Assembly: GCA_903900705.1 (NCBI GenBank)
Contig: CAIUOG010000118.1
Coordinates: forward strand, 1 to 64,000
Length of the DNA stretch: 64,000 bases
Source of the DNA: an uncultured Acidobacteriia bacterium
Lineage (GTDB): Bacteria; Acidobacteriota; Terriglobia; Bryobacterales; Bryobacteraceae
Reading direction: 5' to 3'
A program made the position numbers and the translations under genes. Positions 7,510 through 18,886 of the stretch are shown piece by piece; the first letter of the stretch is position 1; each line of letters starts with the position of its first letter. The notes under the pieces are model-generated. The model was not told the origin of the DNA, did no database searches, and saw nothing but the letters and a program-made list of their open reading frames with translations.

Positions 7510-9975
7510 ATGAAACTATCCAGAGCTTTCTTCTATTGCGCGTTGTTACTGCCGCCGGGAGTGCTTGCCGCCGCGACAGCCCCTTCCATTGATCACATCA
7601 TCACGGCCAGCGGTTTTGGCGGCTTTGCGGGCGTTGCCGCGCCGGGTTCGTGGATTGAGATTTACGGGGCGAATCTGGCGGGGACAACGCGGTCGTGGGC
7701 AACGGCTGATTTCTCGGGTGCATCGGCGCCCACAGTGCTGGACGGCGTGACGGTAACGATTGGCGGGATGGCTGGGTACATCAGTTATGTGAGCCCATCG
7801 CAGATCAATCTCCAGGTGCCGGACGGCGTAGCCGCGGGCTCCGCGGCCGTGGTGGTGAGTTATGCGGGTCAGCAGAGCGCCGCCGCGACGCTGGCGGTGA
7901 AAGCGCAGCAGCCCGGGTTTCTCTCGCCTTCTTCGTTCAGCGTGAATGGCAAACAGTACGTGGTGGCGGTGCATGCGGCGACGGGCGCGTTTGTGGGGAA
8001 TGGGATGGTGGCGGGCGTGCCGGCTGCCCCGGCGGTGACGGGCGAAACGCTGATCCTGTATGGGGTGGGGTTCGGAACCGTGAACGGGGCAACCGTGGCG
8101 GGAAAAGTGGCGGGCAGCGCGGCGACGCTGACCAGCCCTTTCACCATGACGATCGGCGGCGTGACGGCGAACGTGACGTATGAGGGCCTTGCGCCGGGCC
8201 TGGTGGGGCTGTATCAGTTCAATGTGGTGACGCCGGTGGTGGCGTCCACGGGCGATGCCGCCATTCAGACCACGCCTTCCACGCTGCAGACGCTGTTTCT
8301 GCCGGTGACCGGGAGCGCTTCGGCGAGCACGCCCGCCGCGCCCATCAGCCTTTCGGCCACGCCCGGCAATACAACGGCGATTCTGGCGTTTACCGCGCCC
8401 GCCGATGCTTCGGTCACCGGCTACACAGCCACGTGCGCGGCCGGTTCGGAGTCGAAGACCGCAACGGGCACTGCGAGCCCGTTCCTGATTGCCGGGCTGA
8501 CGAACGGCGCGCTTTATTCCTGCACGGTGGCGGCGGTGAACGGCAACGGCACGGGCGCGGCTTCCGCCAGTGTGATGGTGATGCCCGCGCTGGCGGCATC
8601 GGCCACCTACAACACGCTCTGGATCCCGGACACCATTACCGGCAAGACGTTCAACCTGACGCTTGCGCCTGGGGCCAAACAGATCCGCGGCGGCGAAGTG
8701 ACGAAGACGTACAGCTATAACAATGCGGGCTTCTGGGGGCCGACGCTCATCATGAACAAGGGCGACGTGGTGCAGATGAACGTGACGAATCAGCTGAGCG
8801 AATCGACCACCACGCACTGGCACGGGTTCCATATTCCGGCGGTGACCGATGGAGGTCCGCACCAGCCGATCGCAGCCGGGGAGACCTGGTCGCCATCATT
8901 TGAAATTAAGAACAGCGCCGCCACATTCTGGTATCACCCACATCTGCACATGAAGACGACGGAGCATATTCTGTATGGCTCCGGCGGGTTCATTATCGTG
9001 AAAGATCCGTTGGAGGCGGCGCTGGCTCTGCCCCGCAATTACGGGATTGACGACATCCCGCTGGTGATGACGAGCCGGAAGTTTCTGGCGGGAGGGAACC
9101 AGATCAATACCGATACGTCGGTCTCGCCCTACGGCGATTACGAACTCGCCAATGGCACGATGAACGCGCAGGTCACGCTGCCCGCGCAGTTTGTGCGGCT
9201 GCGGATTCTGAATGCGGAGATTGAGCGCGCCTATAACCTGGGGTTCAGCGATGGGCGGACGTTCTATGTGATCGGGAATGACGGCGGACTGCTGGATGCA
9301 CCGGTGCCGGTTACGCGGCTGAAAGTATTCGTCGGCGAGCGCTACGAGATTCTGGTGGACCTGACGAAAGACGCGGTGGGTTCGCAGCTGGATCTGAAGG
9401 CTTACAACGGCGGGCAGACCTTCGGTTTCCCGGGCGGCGAGCCGGCCACGAGCGGCACGTTTGGCAGTTTGCTGAACAATACGACGTTCAACGTGATCCA
9501 CATCAATGTGGGCGCGCCGACCGCGAATGCGACTACCAGCCTGCCCGCCACGCTGGTGAAGAACACGTATCTCACGCAGGCGGACGCCACGAAAAGCCGA
9601 ACCGTGAAGATCACCGATAAAGGCCCGGGGACGCCTTTCAATTTCGACAGTTCCGCCTATAATCCGGACACCATCAATCAGACGGTGACGCTGAGCGGGG
9701 CGGAGGCCTGGACCATCTCCAACGGCCAGACATTCAGCCACTCCTTCCACATTCACGACGTGCAGTTCAGGATCATTTCCCGCAGTTCGGGCACGGTGGC
9801 ATCGTATGAGCAGGGATGGAAAGATACCGTGGCGGTGCCGCTGGGCGAGTCGGTCACGTTTGTGGCGAAGTTCGAAGATTTTGCGGATGTGGTGAACCCG
9901 TATATGTATCACTGCCACTTCTCAAACCACGAGGACGAAGGCATGATGGGACAATTTATCGTTATAAAACCATGA
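7510..9975 (+). CDS. Multicopper oxidase with N-terminal TIGR03437-type and fibronectin-III-like domains
   Basis: An 821-residue exported protein. The order is signal peptide (about 1-23), a TIGR03437-type region typical of Solibacter-group proteins (about 24-270: GSWIEIYGANLAG, YVSPSQINLQVP), a fibronectin-III-like domain (about 278-360), then a multicopper oxidase (about 365-821). Copper-binding motifs are all present: HWHG at 436-439, WYHPHLH at 474-480, SHSFHIHD, and the C-terminal HCHFSNHEDEGMM carrying the type 1 Cys with an axial Met. Oxidation of Cu(I) or organic substrates with reduction of O2 is expected in the periplasm. The frame is open further upstream, but the ATG at 7510 starts the signal peptide. 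Its stop overlaps the next start (ATGA at 9972). Confidence 0.92.
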   Translation: MKLSRAFFYCALLLPPGVLAAATAPSIDHIITASGFGGFAGVAAPGSWIEIYGANLAGTTRSWATADFSGASAPTVLDGVTVTIGGMAGYISYVSPSQINLQVPDGVAAGSAAVVVSYAGQQSAAATLAVKAQQPGFLSPSSFSVNGKQYVVAVHAATGAFVGNGMVAGVPAAPAVTGETLILYGVGFGTVNGATVAGKVAGSAATLTSPFTMTIGGVTANVTYEGLAPGLVGLYQFNVVTPVVASTGDAAIQTTPSTLQTLFLPVTGSASASTPAAPISLSATPGNTTAILAFTAPADASVTGYTATCAAGSESKTATGTASPFLIAGLTNGALYSCTVAAVNGNGTGAASASVMVMPALAASATYNTLWIPDTITGKTFNLTLAPGAKQIRGGEVTKTYSYNNAGFWGPTLIMNKGDVVQMNVTNQLSESTTTHWHGFHIPAVTDGGPHQPIAAGETWSPSFEIKNSAATFWYHPHLHMKTTEHILYGSGGFIIVKDPLEAALALPRNYGIDDIPLVMTSRKFLAGGNQINTDTSVSPYGDYELANGTMNAQVTLPAQFVRLRILNAEIERAYNLGFSDGRTFYVIGNDGGLLDAPVPVTRLKVFVGERYEILVDLTKDAVGSQLDLKAYNGGQTFGFPGGEPATSGTFGSLLNNTTFNVIHINVGAPTANATTSLPATLVKNTYLTQADATKSRTVKITDKGPGTPFNFDSSAYNPDTINQTVTLSGAEAWTISNGQTFSHSFHIHDVQFRIISRSSGTVASYEQGWKDTVAVPLGESVTFVAKFEDFADVVNPYMYHCHFSNHEDEGMMGQFIVIKP

Positions 9976-10798
9976 CTTTCCGGTTGGCGGGTTTTGCTCT
10001 TCTGATGGCAGTCAGCGCCCGCGGGGCTGACGCGGTAACGGTTCGCTTCCGTGCGACGGTGGGCGATGAGGAACTGGCGTGCGGGCGGAAGTACAGTGGC
10101 GTGGGAACCACGAAGTCCTCCGTGACTTTGAAGGACTTCCGGTTCTATGTGCACAACGTCCGTCTGGTGGATGAAACGGGCCATGAAACCGCCGTGGAGC
10201 TGAATCAGGGCGGCCAGTGGCAACTGGACGACGTGGCGCTGCTGGACTTTGAAGACGCCTCCGGAGCCTGCCGCAACGGCACGCCGGAGAAGAATACGCA
10301 GGTGGCGGGCACCGTGCCGGCGGGGCATTCCTATCACGGACTGCGCTTCACGCTGGGTGTACCGTTTGCGAAGAATCACAGTGATCTGACGGCCATGCCT
10401 TCTCCGCTGAACCTGACCGCGATGGCGTGGATCTGGAATGCGGGCCGGCGTTTCGCGCGCATTGAGTTCACCAGCACGGGCGTGCCGCGCGGGTATGCCA
10501 TCCATCTGGGCAGCACGGGTTGCACGCCGAATCAGTCGCCCAATGCGCCGCCCACGAAGTGTTTGTCGCCAAACCGCGTGGAGGTGGAACTGGCGGATTT
10601 CGACCCGGCGAAGGATGTGGTGATTGCCGATCTGGGGGCGCTGCTGGCGGATTCCGATGTGGATCACGGCACGGGCTGTGAGTCTGAGCCCGGGACGGCG
10701 GCGTGCGGTCCGGTGTTTGGCCGACTGGGATTGCCCTTTGCGGGGCGTCCGGACGGAAAGCAGAGCTTCTTCCGGAAGGGGCTGATGGAGGCCGGCAA

Positions 10799-10802
<4 letters not shown>
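9972..10802 (+). CDS. mbnP: MbnP family copper-binding protein (metallo-mystery pair partner)
   Basis: A 276-residue exported protein with a short signal peptide (MTFRLAGFALLMAVSARGA). It matches the TIGR04052/MbnP family: a beta-rich opening (VRFRATVGDEELACGRKY), the LKDFRFYVHNVRL strand, and a C-terminal four-cysteine set (Cys184, Cys197, Cys236, Cys245); Cys37 and Cys100 make six in all. A Trp pair lies in MAWIWNAGRRF. In characterised members a Trp of MbnP is oxidised to kynurenine by the diheme partner MbnH, creating a Cu(I) site. Start and stop overlap the neighbours by ATGA on both sides, so the three genes are translationally coupled. That it works with this particular oxidase is inference. 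Confidence 0.85.
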
Positions 10803-12515
<1,713 letters not shown>

Positions 12516-12538
<23 letters not shown>

Positions 12539-13253
12539 CGTTGAGGCTCTGGCCGGTGATGAAGCGGGCGTCGTCTGAGCAGAGAAACGCGACCACGTCC
12601 GCCACGTCTTCGGGGGTGCTCATGCGGCCCAGAGGATGGCGGTCGATGGCGCGCCGCAGCACGGCGGGGTCACGGAAGTGGGCGGCTGTCATGTCGGTGG
12701 CGAGGTAACCAGGCTCCACGGCATTCACCAGAATGCCGCGTGGCGCGAGTTCGAGTGCCCAGTTGCGGGTGAGCGATTCGAGCGCGGCTTTGCTCGCGCC
12801 GTAGAGGCTGCGTCCGCCCGCCACGCCGGTTTTCGCGGCCACGGAAGAGATGTTGATGATGCGCGCGCCCGTGTTCAGCAGGGGCAGCGCGCGGTTGACG
12901 AGCCAGAACGGGCCTTTCAGGTTGGTGTCGAGAATGCGGTCCATGCGTTCGACGGTGGTTTCGCCAACGGGACTGGGCAGCCAGACGCCGGCGTTGTTGA
13001 TGAGGAAGTCGAGCCGGGTGTCGCCGAGAGCCGTGATGAGGCGGTCGATTTCGGCGGGGTGTGCGAGGTCGGCCTGGAAGAGGCGGAAGTGCGGGCTGGC
13101 TCCGGCTACTTCCCGGGCCGCTTTTTCGTCCTGATGGTAGTGGAGCAGAATTTCCGCGCCCTCCGCGGCCAGACGGTGGCAGATGGCGCGACCGATGCCG
13201 CGTGAACCGCCCGTCACCAGGGCCGTCTTACCCGCGAAACGTAACTCAGACAA
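12516..13253 (-). CDS. SDR family NAD(P)-dependent oxidoreductase
   Basis: A 245-residue classical short-chain dehydrogenase/reductase: TGGSRGIGRA nucleotide-binding motif near the N-terminus, NNAGVW strand, catalytic Ser in INISSVAAKTG, the YxxxK pair in YGASKAAL, and PG after it. The C-terminus GQSLNVSGGFVI is typical of FabG-like reductases, though no acyl carrier context is nearby. The start is TTG at 13253, chosen because GGAGGAA (13261-13267) sits seven bases upstream; the longer open frame has no such site. It is divergent from nagB and its 3' end overlaps the mbnH-like gene by 23 bases. Substrate unknown. Confidence 0.88.
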
Positions 13254-13296
13254 CTCGGGATTCCTCCGCCGGTTCGTTATATTGGAGCTTCCGCAA

Positions 13297-14067
13297 ATGC
13301 TCACCCGATCCTTTACCAAAGACCAGCTTGAAGTCCGGATTTATTCTAACCGTACCGCCGCCGGAGAGGCAGGGGCGGCGATCGCCGCTGACCTGATCCG
13401 TGAGACGCTTGCCCGGGAGGGCAGGATGGCGATCGTGTTCGCTTCCGCTGTGTCGCAGGACCCGTTTCTCGCGGCGCTGCGCGCGCAGCCGGGCATCGCC
13501 TGGGAGAAAATCACCGCCTTCCACATGGACGAATATGCCGGGATGAGCGGCGACCATCCGGCTTCGTTCCGCCGCTTTCTGCGCGAGCGTCTGCTCGATC
13601 ACGTGCCGGTGGCGGCCTTCCATCAACTGCATGGCGAAGCGGAGGACGCGGCGGCGGAATGCGCGCGTTATGCGGCGCTGCTGGCGGAAGCGAAGCCGTC
13701 GCTGGTGATCATGGGGATCGGCGAAAACGGGCATCTGGCGTTCATTGACCCGCCGGTGTGTAATTTTCAGGAACCGCGCAGCGTGCGTCCGGTGGACCTG
13801 GACGATATCTGCCGGATGCAACAGGTTCACGACGGAGCGTTTGAACAATTGAGCGACGTGCCGAAACAGGCGCTGTCGCTGACTGTGCCGTTCTTCCTGA
13901 GCGTTCCGCGCGCGCTGGTGTACGTGAACGGGCACCATAAGAGCCAGGCGGTGCGGTCGGCGCTTGAGGGGCCGGTGGCGGAAGCCTGCCCGGCGTCGGC
14001 CCTGCGCGGGCATCCGGCCGCCACGATGTTCCTTGATCCGGCGGCGGCCGAAGCCCTGACCGTTTAG
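13297..14067 (+). CDS. nagB: Glucosamine-6-phosphate deaminase/isomerase (NagB family)
   Basis: A 256-residue protein converting glucosamine 6-phosphate to fructose 6-phosphate and ammonia in amino-sugar catabolism. Family signatures are FHMDEYAGMSGDHPASFRRFL, the catalytic-loop MGIGENGHLAFIDP and LTVPFFLSVPRALVYV. The active-site loop reads AFIDP where classical NagB has AFNEP, so a related sugar-phosphate isomerase activity is possible. The ATG at 13297 has TTGGAG upstream; the open frame extends further 5' but into the divergent SDR gene. It ends in a 4-base overlap with the convergent HxlR regulator. Confidence 0.85.
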   Translation: MLTRSFTKDQLEVRIYSNRTAAGEAGAAIAADLIRETLAREGRMAIVFASAVSQDPFLAALRAQPGIAWEKITAFHMDEYAGMSGDHPASFRRFLRERLLDHVPVAAFHQLHGEAEDAAAECARYAALLAEAKPSLVIMGIGENGHLAFIDPPVCNFQEPRSVRPVDLDDICRMQQVHDGAFEQLSDVPKQALSLTVPFFLSVPRALVYVNGHHKSQAVRSALEGPVAEACPASALRGHPAATMFLDPAAAEALTV

Positions 14068-14411
14068 GAGGTCTCGCGGGTGAGGGGAGGCAGATTCCCC
14101 ACGATCCCGAAATGGCTGGCGCCCCACTTGCATAGCCCCGTCATGAGGGGGACCAGCTTTTCTCCCTCTTCACTGAGCGAGTAGGTGACGGCGGGCGGAA
14201 CGGAATCGGTGGCGGCGCGGAGGATGAGGCCGTCGGCTTCGAGTTGGCGCAACTGGTCTGCCAAAACCTTTTCGGTGATCTTTTGCAGACCGTCGCGGAG
14301 TGCGGCGAAGCGGAGCGGGCCGAAGGTCAGCCGCCAGAGAATCTGCACTTTCCATTTGCCGGAAATCACATTGATAGTGGCCTGAACGGGACAGTTGTAA
14401 TGCTCTTTCAT
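14064..14411 (-). CDS. HxlR family winged-helix transcriptional regulator
   Basis: A 115-residue protein with the HxlR opening CPVQATINVISGKWKVQILWRL, the wing region FAALRDGLQKITEKVLADQLRQLEADGLILR and the TYSLSEEGEKLVPLM C-terminus. Members sense redox or electrophile stress, often through an N-terminal Cys (here Cys7 in EHYNCPV). Start placed at ATG 14411; the frame is open upstream to 14516 but that stretch overlaps the divergent gene. The 73-base gap to the NmrA-SnoaL gene suggests it controls that gene, the common arrangement for this family. Confidence 0.9.
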   Translation of the reverse strand: MKEHYNCPVQATINVISGKWKVQILWRLTFGPLRFAALRDGLQKITEKVLADQLRQLEADGLILRAATDSVPPAVTYSLSEEGEKLVPLMTGLCKWGASHFGIVGNLPPLTRETS

Positions 14412-14484
14412 GCGGGCACTTACCTTTTTGTGCGTACTTCCGTAGTGCTGCCGGGCGCTGCTAACATGCGCGCAGGAGCCAATC

Positions 14485-15726
14485 ATGATTTTAGTCACGG
14501 GAGTGAGTGGAAGCACAGGCGGCGCTGTTGCGGAGGCGTTGAGCCGTGCGGGACAGCCCTTTCGGGCGATGGTCCGGAGCGAGGCGAAGCCGGGTCAGGT
14601 GGAGGCGGATTTCGGGAATCCGGCGCAACTGCGGGCCGCGCTGGAGGGTATCGGGACGGTGTTTCTGGTGTGCTCTCCCATTCCCGAACTGGTGGCGCTG
14701 GAAAGCAACGTGATCGACGCGTGTCTGGCGGCGGGAGTGAAGCACGTGGTGCTGAACTCCGCGCTGGGGGCCGGCGACTACGACAAATCCTTCCCCTCCT
14801 GGCACCGCCGGGTGGAGGACAAGCTGGTGGCCTCGGGGCTGGGATATACCATCCTTCGCCCGAACGGATTCCTGCAGAACCTTGTGGCGTACAACGCACC
14901 TTCGATCCGCGCGCAGGGAGCGTTTTACGCGGCGATGGGGGATGCGAAGACCAGTCTGCTCGATGTGCGGGACGTGGCGGCGGCCGCCGTGACGGTGCTG
15001 CTGAATCCAGCCGGACACGCGGGGAAGGTCTATGAGCTGAACGGTCCGGAAGCGCTCTCGCAGGCGGAGATTGCGGCGCGGATCTCGCTGGCGGCGGACC
15101 GCCTGGTTCGGTACGTCGACATTCCGGAAGAGGCGCAGCGAAACAGCATGCTGGGCCTGGGAATGCCAGTCTGGCAGGTGGATGCGCTGATCGACCTGCA
15201 GCGTTACTACACCAGCGGGAAGGCTGCCGCCGTCACGGACGTGCTGGAAACGCTGCTCGGCCGCGCGCCGGTAACGATTGACGCGTTTCTGGCGGAGTCC
15301 CGCGACCGCTTCCTGCCGGTAAATTCGAAAACGGGTTTTACATCCGCCGAAAGCCGGGAGTTTGTCCGCAACCATTTCGAGGAGTTCGTCAACCGGAAGA
15401 ATCTGGATATCGCGGATGTGAATTTTGCGCCGGAGTTTGTCGACCATGGTTCGGATGTTCCGCCCGGTTTGCCGCCCGGGCCGGCCGGGGCGAAAGCCTA
15501 CGTGGGCGGCGCTTATCAGAAGTTCCCGGATATTCATGTGGAGATTCTGGACCTGGTGGCGGATGACGACCGGGTGGTGGTGCGCAACCGGTGGACGGGA
15601 ACGGAGTCGTCTTCCGGGAAGAGGTACGAGTTCTCCGGAATCGTGATCTGGCGGATTGCTCACCGCCGGCTGATGGAGCGCTGGGCCTGTCTCACGCCGG
15701 CTCACGAAGTGGGCGGGGCGGGGTAG
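14485..15726 (+). CDS. NmrA-like NAD(P)-binding protein fused to a SnoaL-like polyketide-cyclase/ester-cyclase domain
   Basis: A 413-residue fusion. Residues 1-275 are an atypical SDR of the NmrA/quinone-oxidoreductase type (MILVTGVSGSTGGAVAEAL nucleotide-binding loop, YTILRPNGFLQNL, DVRDVAAAAVTVL). Residues from about 290 to 410 are a SnoaL-like cone-shaped domain (FVRNHFEEFVNRKNLD, FVDHGSDVP, GAKAYVGGAYQKFPDIHVEILDLVADDDRVVVRNRW). AGGAG lies six bases before the ATG. Divergent from an HxlR regulator, it may reduce or sense electrophilic or quinone-like compounds. The two-domain fusion could couple NAD(P)H use to cyclase-like chemistry; that is inference. Confidence 0.85.
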   Translation: MILVTGVSGSTGGAVAEALSRAGQPFRAMVRSEAKPGQVEADFGNPAQLRAALEGIGTVFLVCSPIPELVALESNVIDACLAAGVKHVVLNSALGAGDYDKSFPSWHRRVEDKLVASGLGYTILRPNGFLQNLVAYNAPSIRAQGAFYAAMGDAKTSLLDVRDVAAAAVTVLLNPAGHAGKVYELNGPEALSQAEIAARISLAADRLVRYVDIPEEAQRNSMLGLGMPVWQVDALIDLQRYYTSGKAAAVTDVLETLLGRAPVTIDAFLAESRDRFLPVNSKTGFTSAESREFVRNHFEEFVNRKNLDIADVNFAPEFVDHGSDVPPGLPPGPAGAKAYVGGAYQKFPDIHVEILDLVADDDRVVVRNRWTGTESSSGKRYEFSGIVIWRIAHRRLMERWACLTPAHEVGGAG

Positions 15727-15977
15727 GATGGGGACGCCGGAATCCGGATGATCTTCGGAGGCCCCCGGGGAGCATCAATGGAAACCGGCGTCAAACAGCT
15801 GTTCTGAAGCTAACGAATTCCCTCGGAAAAATCACGTTAACGGGAGGCCAATGGGTTTGGCCGTGGTTAGTACTCTTCCGCAATTTCTTGTAAAGAAGTC
15901 TCTGCGGACTTCCGGCTTCTATGTATAGTCGAAACGGCGACGCCTGTTGGTGCGGCGACCTGCCAGGGAGAGCAATC

Positions 15978-16994
15978 GTGGTTTCAAGAAGAAATTTTGG
16001 CAAGCTGGCGCTCGGGGCCGTACCCGCGGCGCAACTGTTGATGCAGAATGAGGCCGCCGCGCAGCCGCCTCAGGGCAGAGGGCCCGGTGGTCCGCCGCCG
16101 AAGCCGAACTCGAATTTCGGTGGCGTGCAGATTGGCGTCATTACGTACAGCTTCCGGCAGGGAGTGACCGCGCAGGATCTGATTCCCGTGATCACGAAGC
16201 TGGGGATCAGCGAAGTGGAGATTATGTCGAATCATGCCGAGGCGCTGGCCGGCGCTCCGGCGGGTCCCGGTTTTGGTGGCGGCGGACGCGGGCGGGGCCA
16301 GATGACGCCGGAACAGCAGGCGGCGGCACGGGCAGCGGCCGATGCGGCGCGCGCGGAACTCGAAAAGTGGCGGGCGGGCGTGTCAATGGATACCTACAAG
16401 GGCATCCGGAAGCAGTTTGACGACGCCGGTATTGATCTGCGCATCCTTTGCTACAACCTGAACGGCAACGTGAAGGACTCTGAACTGGACTACTCCTTCC
16501 AGATGGCGCAGGCGCTGGGAGTGAAGGCGATTTCGTCGAGTTCCACGGTGACGATCGCGCGGCGCGTGGCCCCGTTTGCCGAGAAGTACAAGATGCTCTG
16601 GGCAGGTCACGGGCATGACGCGGTGGATGATCCCGAACAGTTCGCCACGCTCGAAAGCTATGAAAAGATTATGTCTTTCGGCAAATACATCGGCGTAAAT
16701 CTGGACATCGGGCACTTCACGGCGGCTGGGTATGACGCGGTGGACTACATCAAAAAGCATCATGACCGGATTTCGAACCTTCATATTAAAGACCGCTTCC
16801 GGAATCCTCCGGGCGGGCGGGGCGCGAATGTGCGCTGGGGCGAAGGGCAGACGCCGATCAAGGCGGTGCTGAACCTGATGAAGGCGGAGAAGTACCCGTT
16901 CCCGGCCAACATTGAGTATGAGTATCAGGGGACGGATTCGGTGATTGAAGTGGCAAAGTGTCTGGAGTATTGCCGCGACATTCTGCTGGGGTAG
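15978..16994 (+). CDS. Tat-exported sugar phosphate isomerase/epimerase (xylose isomerase-like TIM barrel)
   Basis: A 338-residue protein. The N-terminus has a twin-arginine signal (SRRNFGKLALGAVPAAQLL), then a Gly/Pro-rich linker and a TIM barrel of the AP-endonuclease-2/xylose-isomerase superfamily: IGVITYSFRQG, LGISEVEIMSN, DLRILCYNLNG, GHGHDAVDDPEQF, VNLDIGHFTAAG, HHDRISNLHIKDR, FPANIEYEYQGTD, with His/Glu/Asp metal ligands. GTG at 15978 is the start because GGGAGAG precedes it by five bases and it begins the Tat signal. The 250 bases upstream hold no gene. An exported sugar isomerase or epimerase is common in Acidobacteriota and Planctomycetota; its substrate is unknown. Confidence 0.87.
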   Translation: MVSRRNFGKLALGAVPAAQLLMQNEAAAQPPQGRGPGGPPPKPNSNFGGVQIGVITYSFRQGVTAQDLIPVITKLGISEVEIMSNHAEALAGAPAGPGFGGGGRGRGQMTPEQQAAARAAADAARAELEKWRAGVSMDTYKGIRKQFDDAGIDLRILCYNLNGNVKDSELDYSFQMAQALGVKAISSSSTVTIARRVAPFAEKYKMLWAGHGHDAVDDPEQFATLESYEKIMSFGKYIGVNLDIGHFTAAGYDAVDYIKKHHDRISNLHIKDRFRNPPGGRGANVRWGEGQTPIKAVLNLMKAEKYPFPANIEYEYQGTDSVIEVAKCLEYCRDILLG

Positions 16995-17023
16995 TGCCGC
17001 CTCATTTGTTTCTGTAACCAACG

Positions 17024-17089
17024 CCCGGGACTCGCATCCAAATAAACGAGGTACGAAATTACTTCGTTTGTGTTAACATGAGTCCCGGG
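17024..17089. other. Nested inverted repeats upstream of rpoD
   Basis: CCCGGGACTC (17024-17033) is matched by its exact reverse complement at 17080-17089. Inside it AAACGAGGTA (17044-17053) pairs with TACTTCGTTT (17060-17069), nine Watson-Crick pairs and one G-U, around a 6-base loop. There is no T-run after either arm, so it is not an ordinary intrinsic terminator. It could be a regulatory RNA element or an mRNA 3'-end stabiliser for the isomerase gene. Confidence 0.5.
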
Positions 17090-17241
17090 AGTTGTGTGCC
17101 TTTGTGCCAACTGAAACTCCCTTCCCGCTAGTGCGGCTTTGAGGCGTTTCGCCGATCCTAAAGTTAACAAAACAAAAAAGAATGATTGGCTGAGGCGTGT
17201 CTGTCCGCGCGCGCCTGAGTTGCCGGGAAGGTATTGAGTAA

Positions 17242-18768
17242 ATGGATCATGATGACGATCAGTTTCTGCACGAAGCCCCGTTAGGGATCAACTTCGACGA
17301 AGAAGCGACAAAATTTTTCGACCCTGAAGCCGAGGCGGATTTTCTCCACCCTCAGCAGCAGGTGGAAGAGTCGATTTATACAGACGACCCTGTCCGCGTC
17401 TATCTTCGCGAAATGGGTGCAGTCCCTCTTCTGACGCGTGAAGGCGAAGTGGACCTTGCCCGGCGGATGGAACGCGGCAAGCTCCGGATGCAGAAAGCGA
17501 TCAGCCGGTCGGCGCTGGTACAGCTGGCGGTAGTCGAGCTTTCCGAAACCCTGAAGAAGACGCCGGACGATCTGGATAACCACGTCGATATCGGTGGCGA
17601 CATTGAAGAAGGCACGCCCGCGGATTCGCGCAAGCGTACCGATATCCTCAAGACTTTCAACGATATACAGAGTGCCCACAAGCGCGCCGTGGCGTTGCAG
17701 GAAAAGCTGGAAGTTGCTCCGGCCGGCAATAAAAAGGCCCGAAAAAAGGTACAGCTGAAGCTGTATCGCGCGCTGGTGGAAACCTCTCTGGCGATCCGCG
17801 CGGTGCCGTGGGTCCTGTTGCGGTGGCGTGATTTTACGCGCGAGATTGAACGCGCGGTGGAAGAACTGAACCACCTCGATCGCGAACTGAAGCGCCTCGA
17901 AGCGAAGAATGCGGTGGCGCAGCAGCCCCGCATCCGCGAGCTGAAACGGGAAATCCGCAAGCGTGAAGTGAGCGCGGGCGCTTCGCTTGAGGAACTGAAG
18001 CACACCGTAACGGTGATCCGTCATGGTGAGCAGGAAGCGGAGCGGGCGAAAAAAGATCTGGTGGAGGCGAACCTCCGTCTGGTGGTTTCGGTCGCCAAAA
18101 AGTATGTCAACCGCGGGCTGCACCTGCTGGATCTGATTCAGGAAGGCAACATCGGTCTGATGCGTGCCGCCGACAAGTTTGAATACCGCCGCGGCTACAA
18201 GTTTTCCACGTATGCCACCTGGTGGATTCGGCAGGCGATTACGCGCGCCATTGCGGACCAATCGCGCACGATTCGTATTCCCGTTCATATGAACGAGAGC
18301 ATGAACAAGTTCCTGCGGGCCAGCCGTGAGCTCGAAAAGGAGCTCGGGCGGACGCCGACGAACGAAGAAATCAGCCGGCGCATGGATATCCCGGTTGAAA
18401 AAGTTCAGAAGCTGAAGACGATTTCGCGCGATCCGGTTTCGCTCGAAACGCCGGTGGGCCGCGATGGCGAATCCGCGCTGGGCGATCTGATTGAAGACCG
18501 CTGGGTGGGTTCACCGGTGGATGCCGTGATTGAATCGAACGTGCGGGACGAGACTGCCGGTATTCTGAAAACCCTTTCGCCGAAGGAGGAGAAGGTGATC
18601 CGGCTCCGGTTCGGCATTGGGTGTGAGCGCGAACATACGCTTGAAGAAATCGGGCAGGAGTTCGACGTGACGCGCGAGAGAATCCGGCAGATTGAAGCCA
18701 AGGCTTTGCGTCAGTTGCGTGCGCCGGAGCGCGCCCGCCGGTTGCGCGCTCTTTTAGCCGCGCGCTAG
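17242..18768 (+). CDS. rpoD: RNA polymerase primary sigma factor RpoD/SigA
   Basis: A 508-residue group 1 sigma factor. Region 1.2 (about 46-80, [30 protein letters not shown]), a long charged non-conserved region (about 85-255), region 2 ([21 protein letters not shown]..., [30 protein letters not shown]), region 3 (RIPVHMNES onward) and region 4 with the -35-reading helix-turn-helix ([29 protein letters not shown]) are all present. The N-terminus is too short for a canonical region 1.1, though its first 40 residues are acidic. ATG at 17242. A strong terminator follows at 18791. Confidence 0.97.
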   Translation: MDHDDDQFLHEAPLGINFDEEATKFFDPEAEADFLHPQQQVEESIYTDDPVRVYLREMGAVPLLTREGEVDLARRMERGKLRMQKAISRSALVQLAVVELSETLKKTPDDLDNHVDIGGDIEEGTPADSRKRTDILKTFNDIQSAHKRAVALQEKLEVAPAGNKKARKKVQLKLYRALVETSLAIRAVPWVLLRWRDFTREIERAVEELNHLDRELKRLEAKNAVAQQPRIRELKREIRKREVSAGASLEELKHTVTVIRHGEQEAERAKKDLVEANLRLVVSVAKKYVNRGLHLLDLIQEGNIGLMRAADKFEYRRGYKFSTYATWWIRQAITRAIADQSRTIRIPVHMNESMNKFLRASRELEKELGRTPTNEEISRRMDIPVEKVQKLKTISRDPVSLETPVGRDGESALGDLIEDRWVGSPVDAVIESNVRDETAGILKTLSPKEEKVIRLRFGIGCEREHTLEEIGQEFDVTRERIRQIEAKALRQLRAPERARRLRALLAAR

Positions 18769-18790
18769 TTTCCGCATAGCAAGAATCAAA

Positions 18791-18826
18791 AAAGAGGCCG
18801 GAGGGGAGATCCCTTCCGGCCTCTTT
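18791..18826 (+). terminator. Rho-independent terminator after rpoD
   Basis: AAAGAGGCCGG (18791-18801) pairs perfectly with 18816-18826, extended inward by five more pairs (one G-U) to a 4-base loop AGAT. The 3' arm ends CTCTTT. Both flanks are A/T runs, so it may work in both directions. Confidence 0.85.
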
Positions 18827-18886
18827 GCTGTTTCGGGCCTTTCCAATAAAGGTTTTCGCCCCTCCTGCCGATACAAGTGCAGTGGT

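Noticed and set aside
7546-9918. Two long minus-strand open frames opposite the multicopper oxidase
   Set aside because: Arg/His-rich shadow translations of the real coding strand, no motifs.
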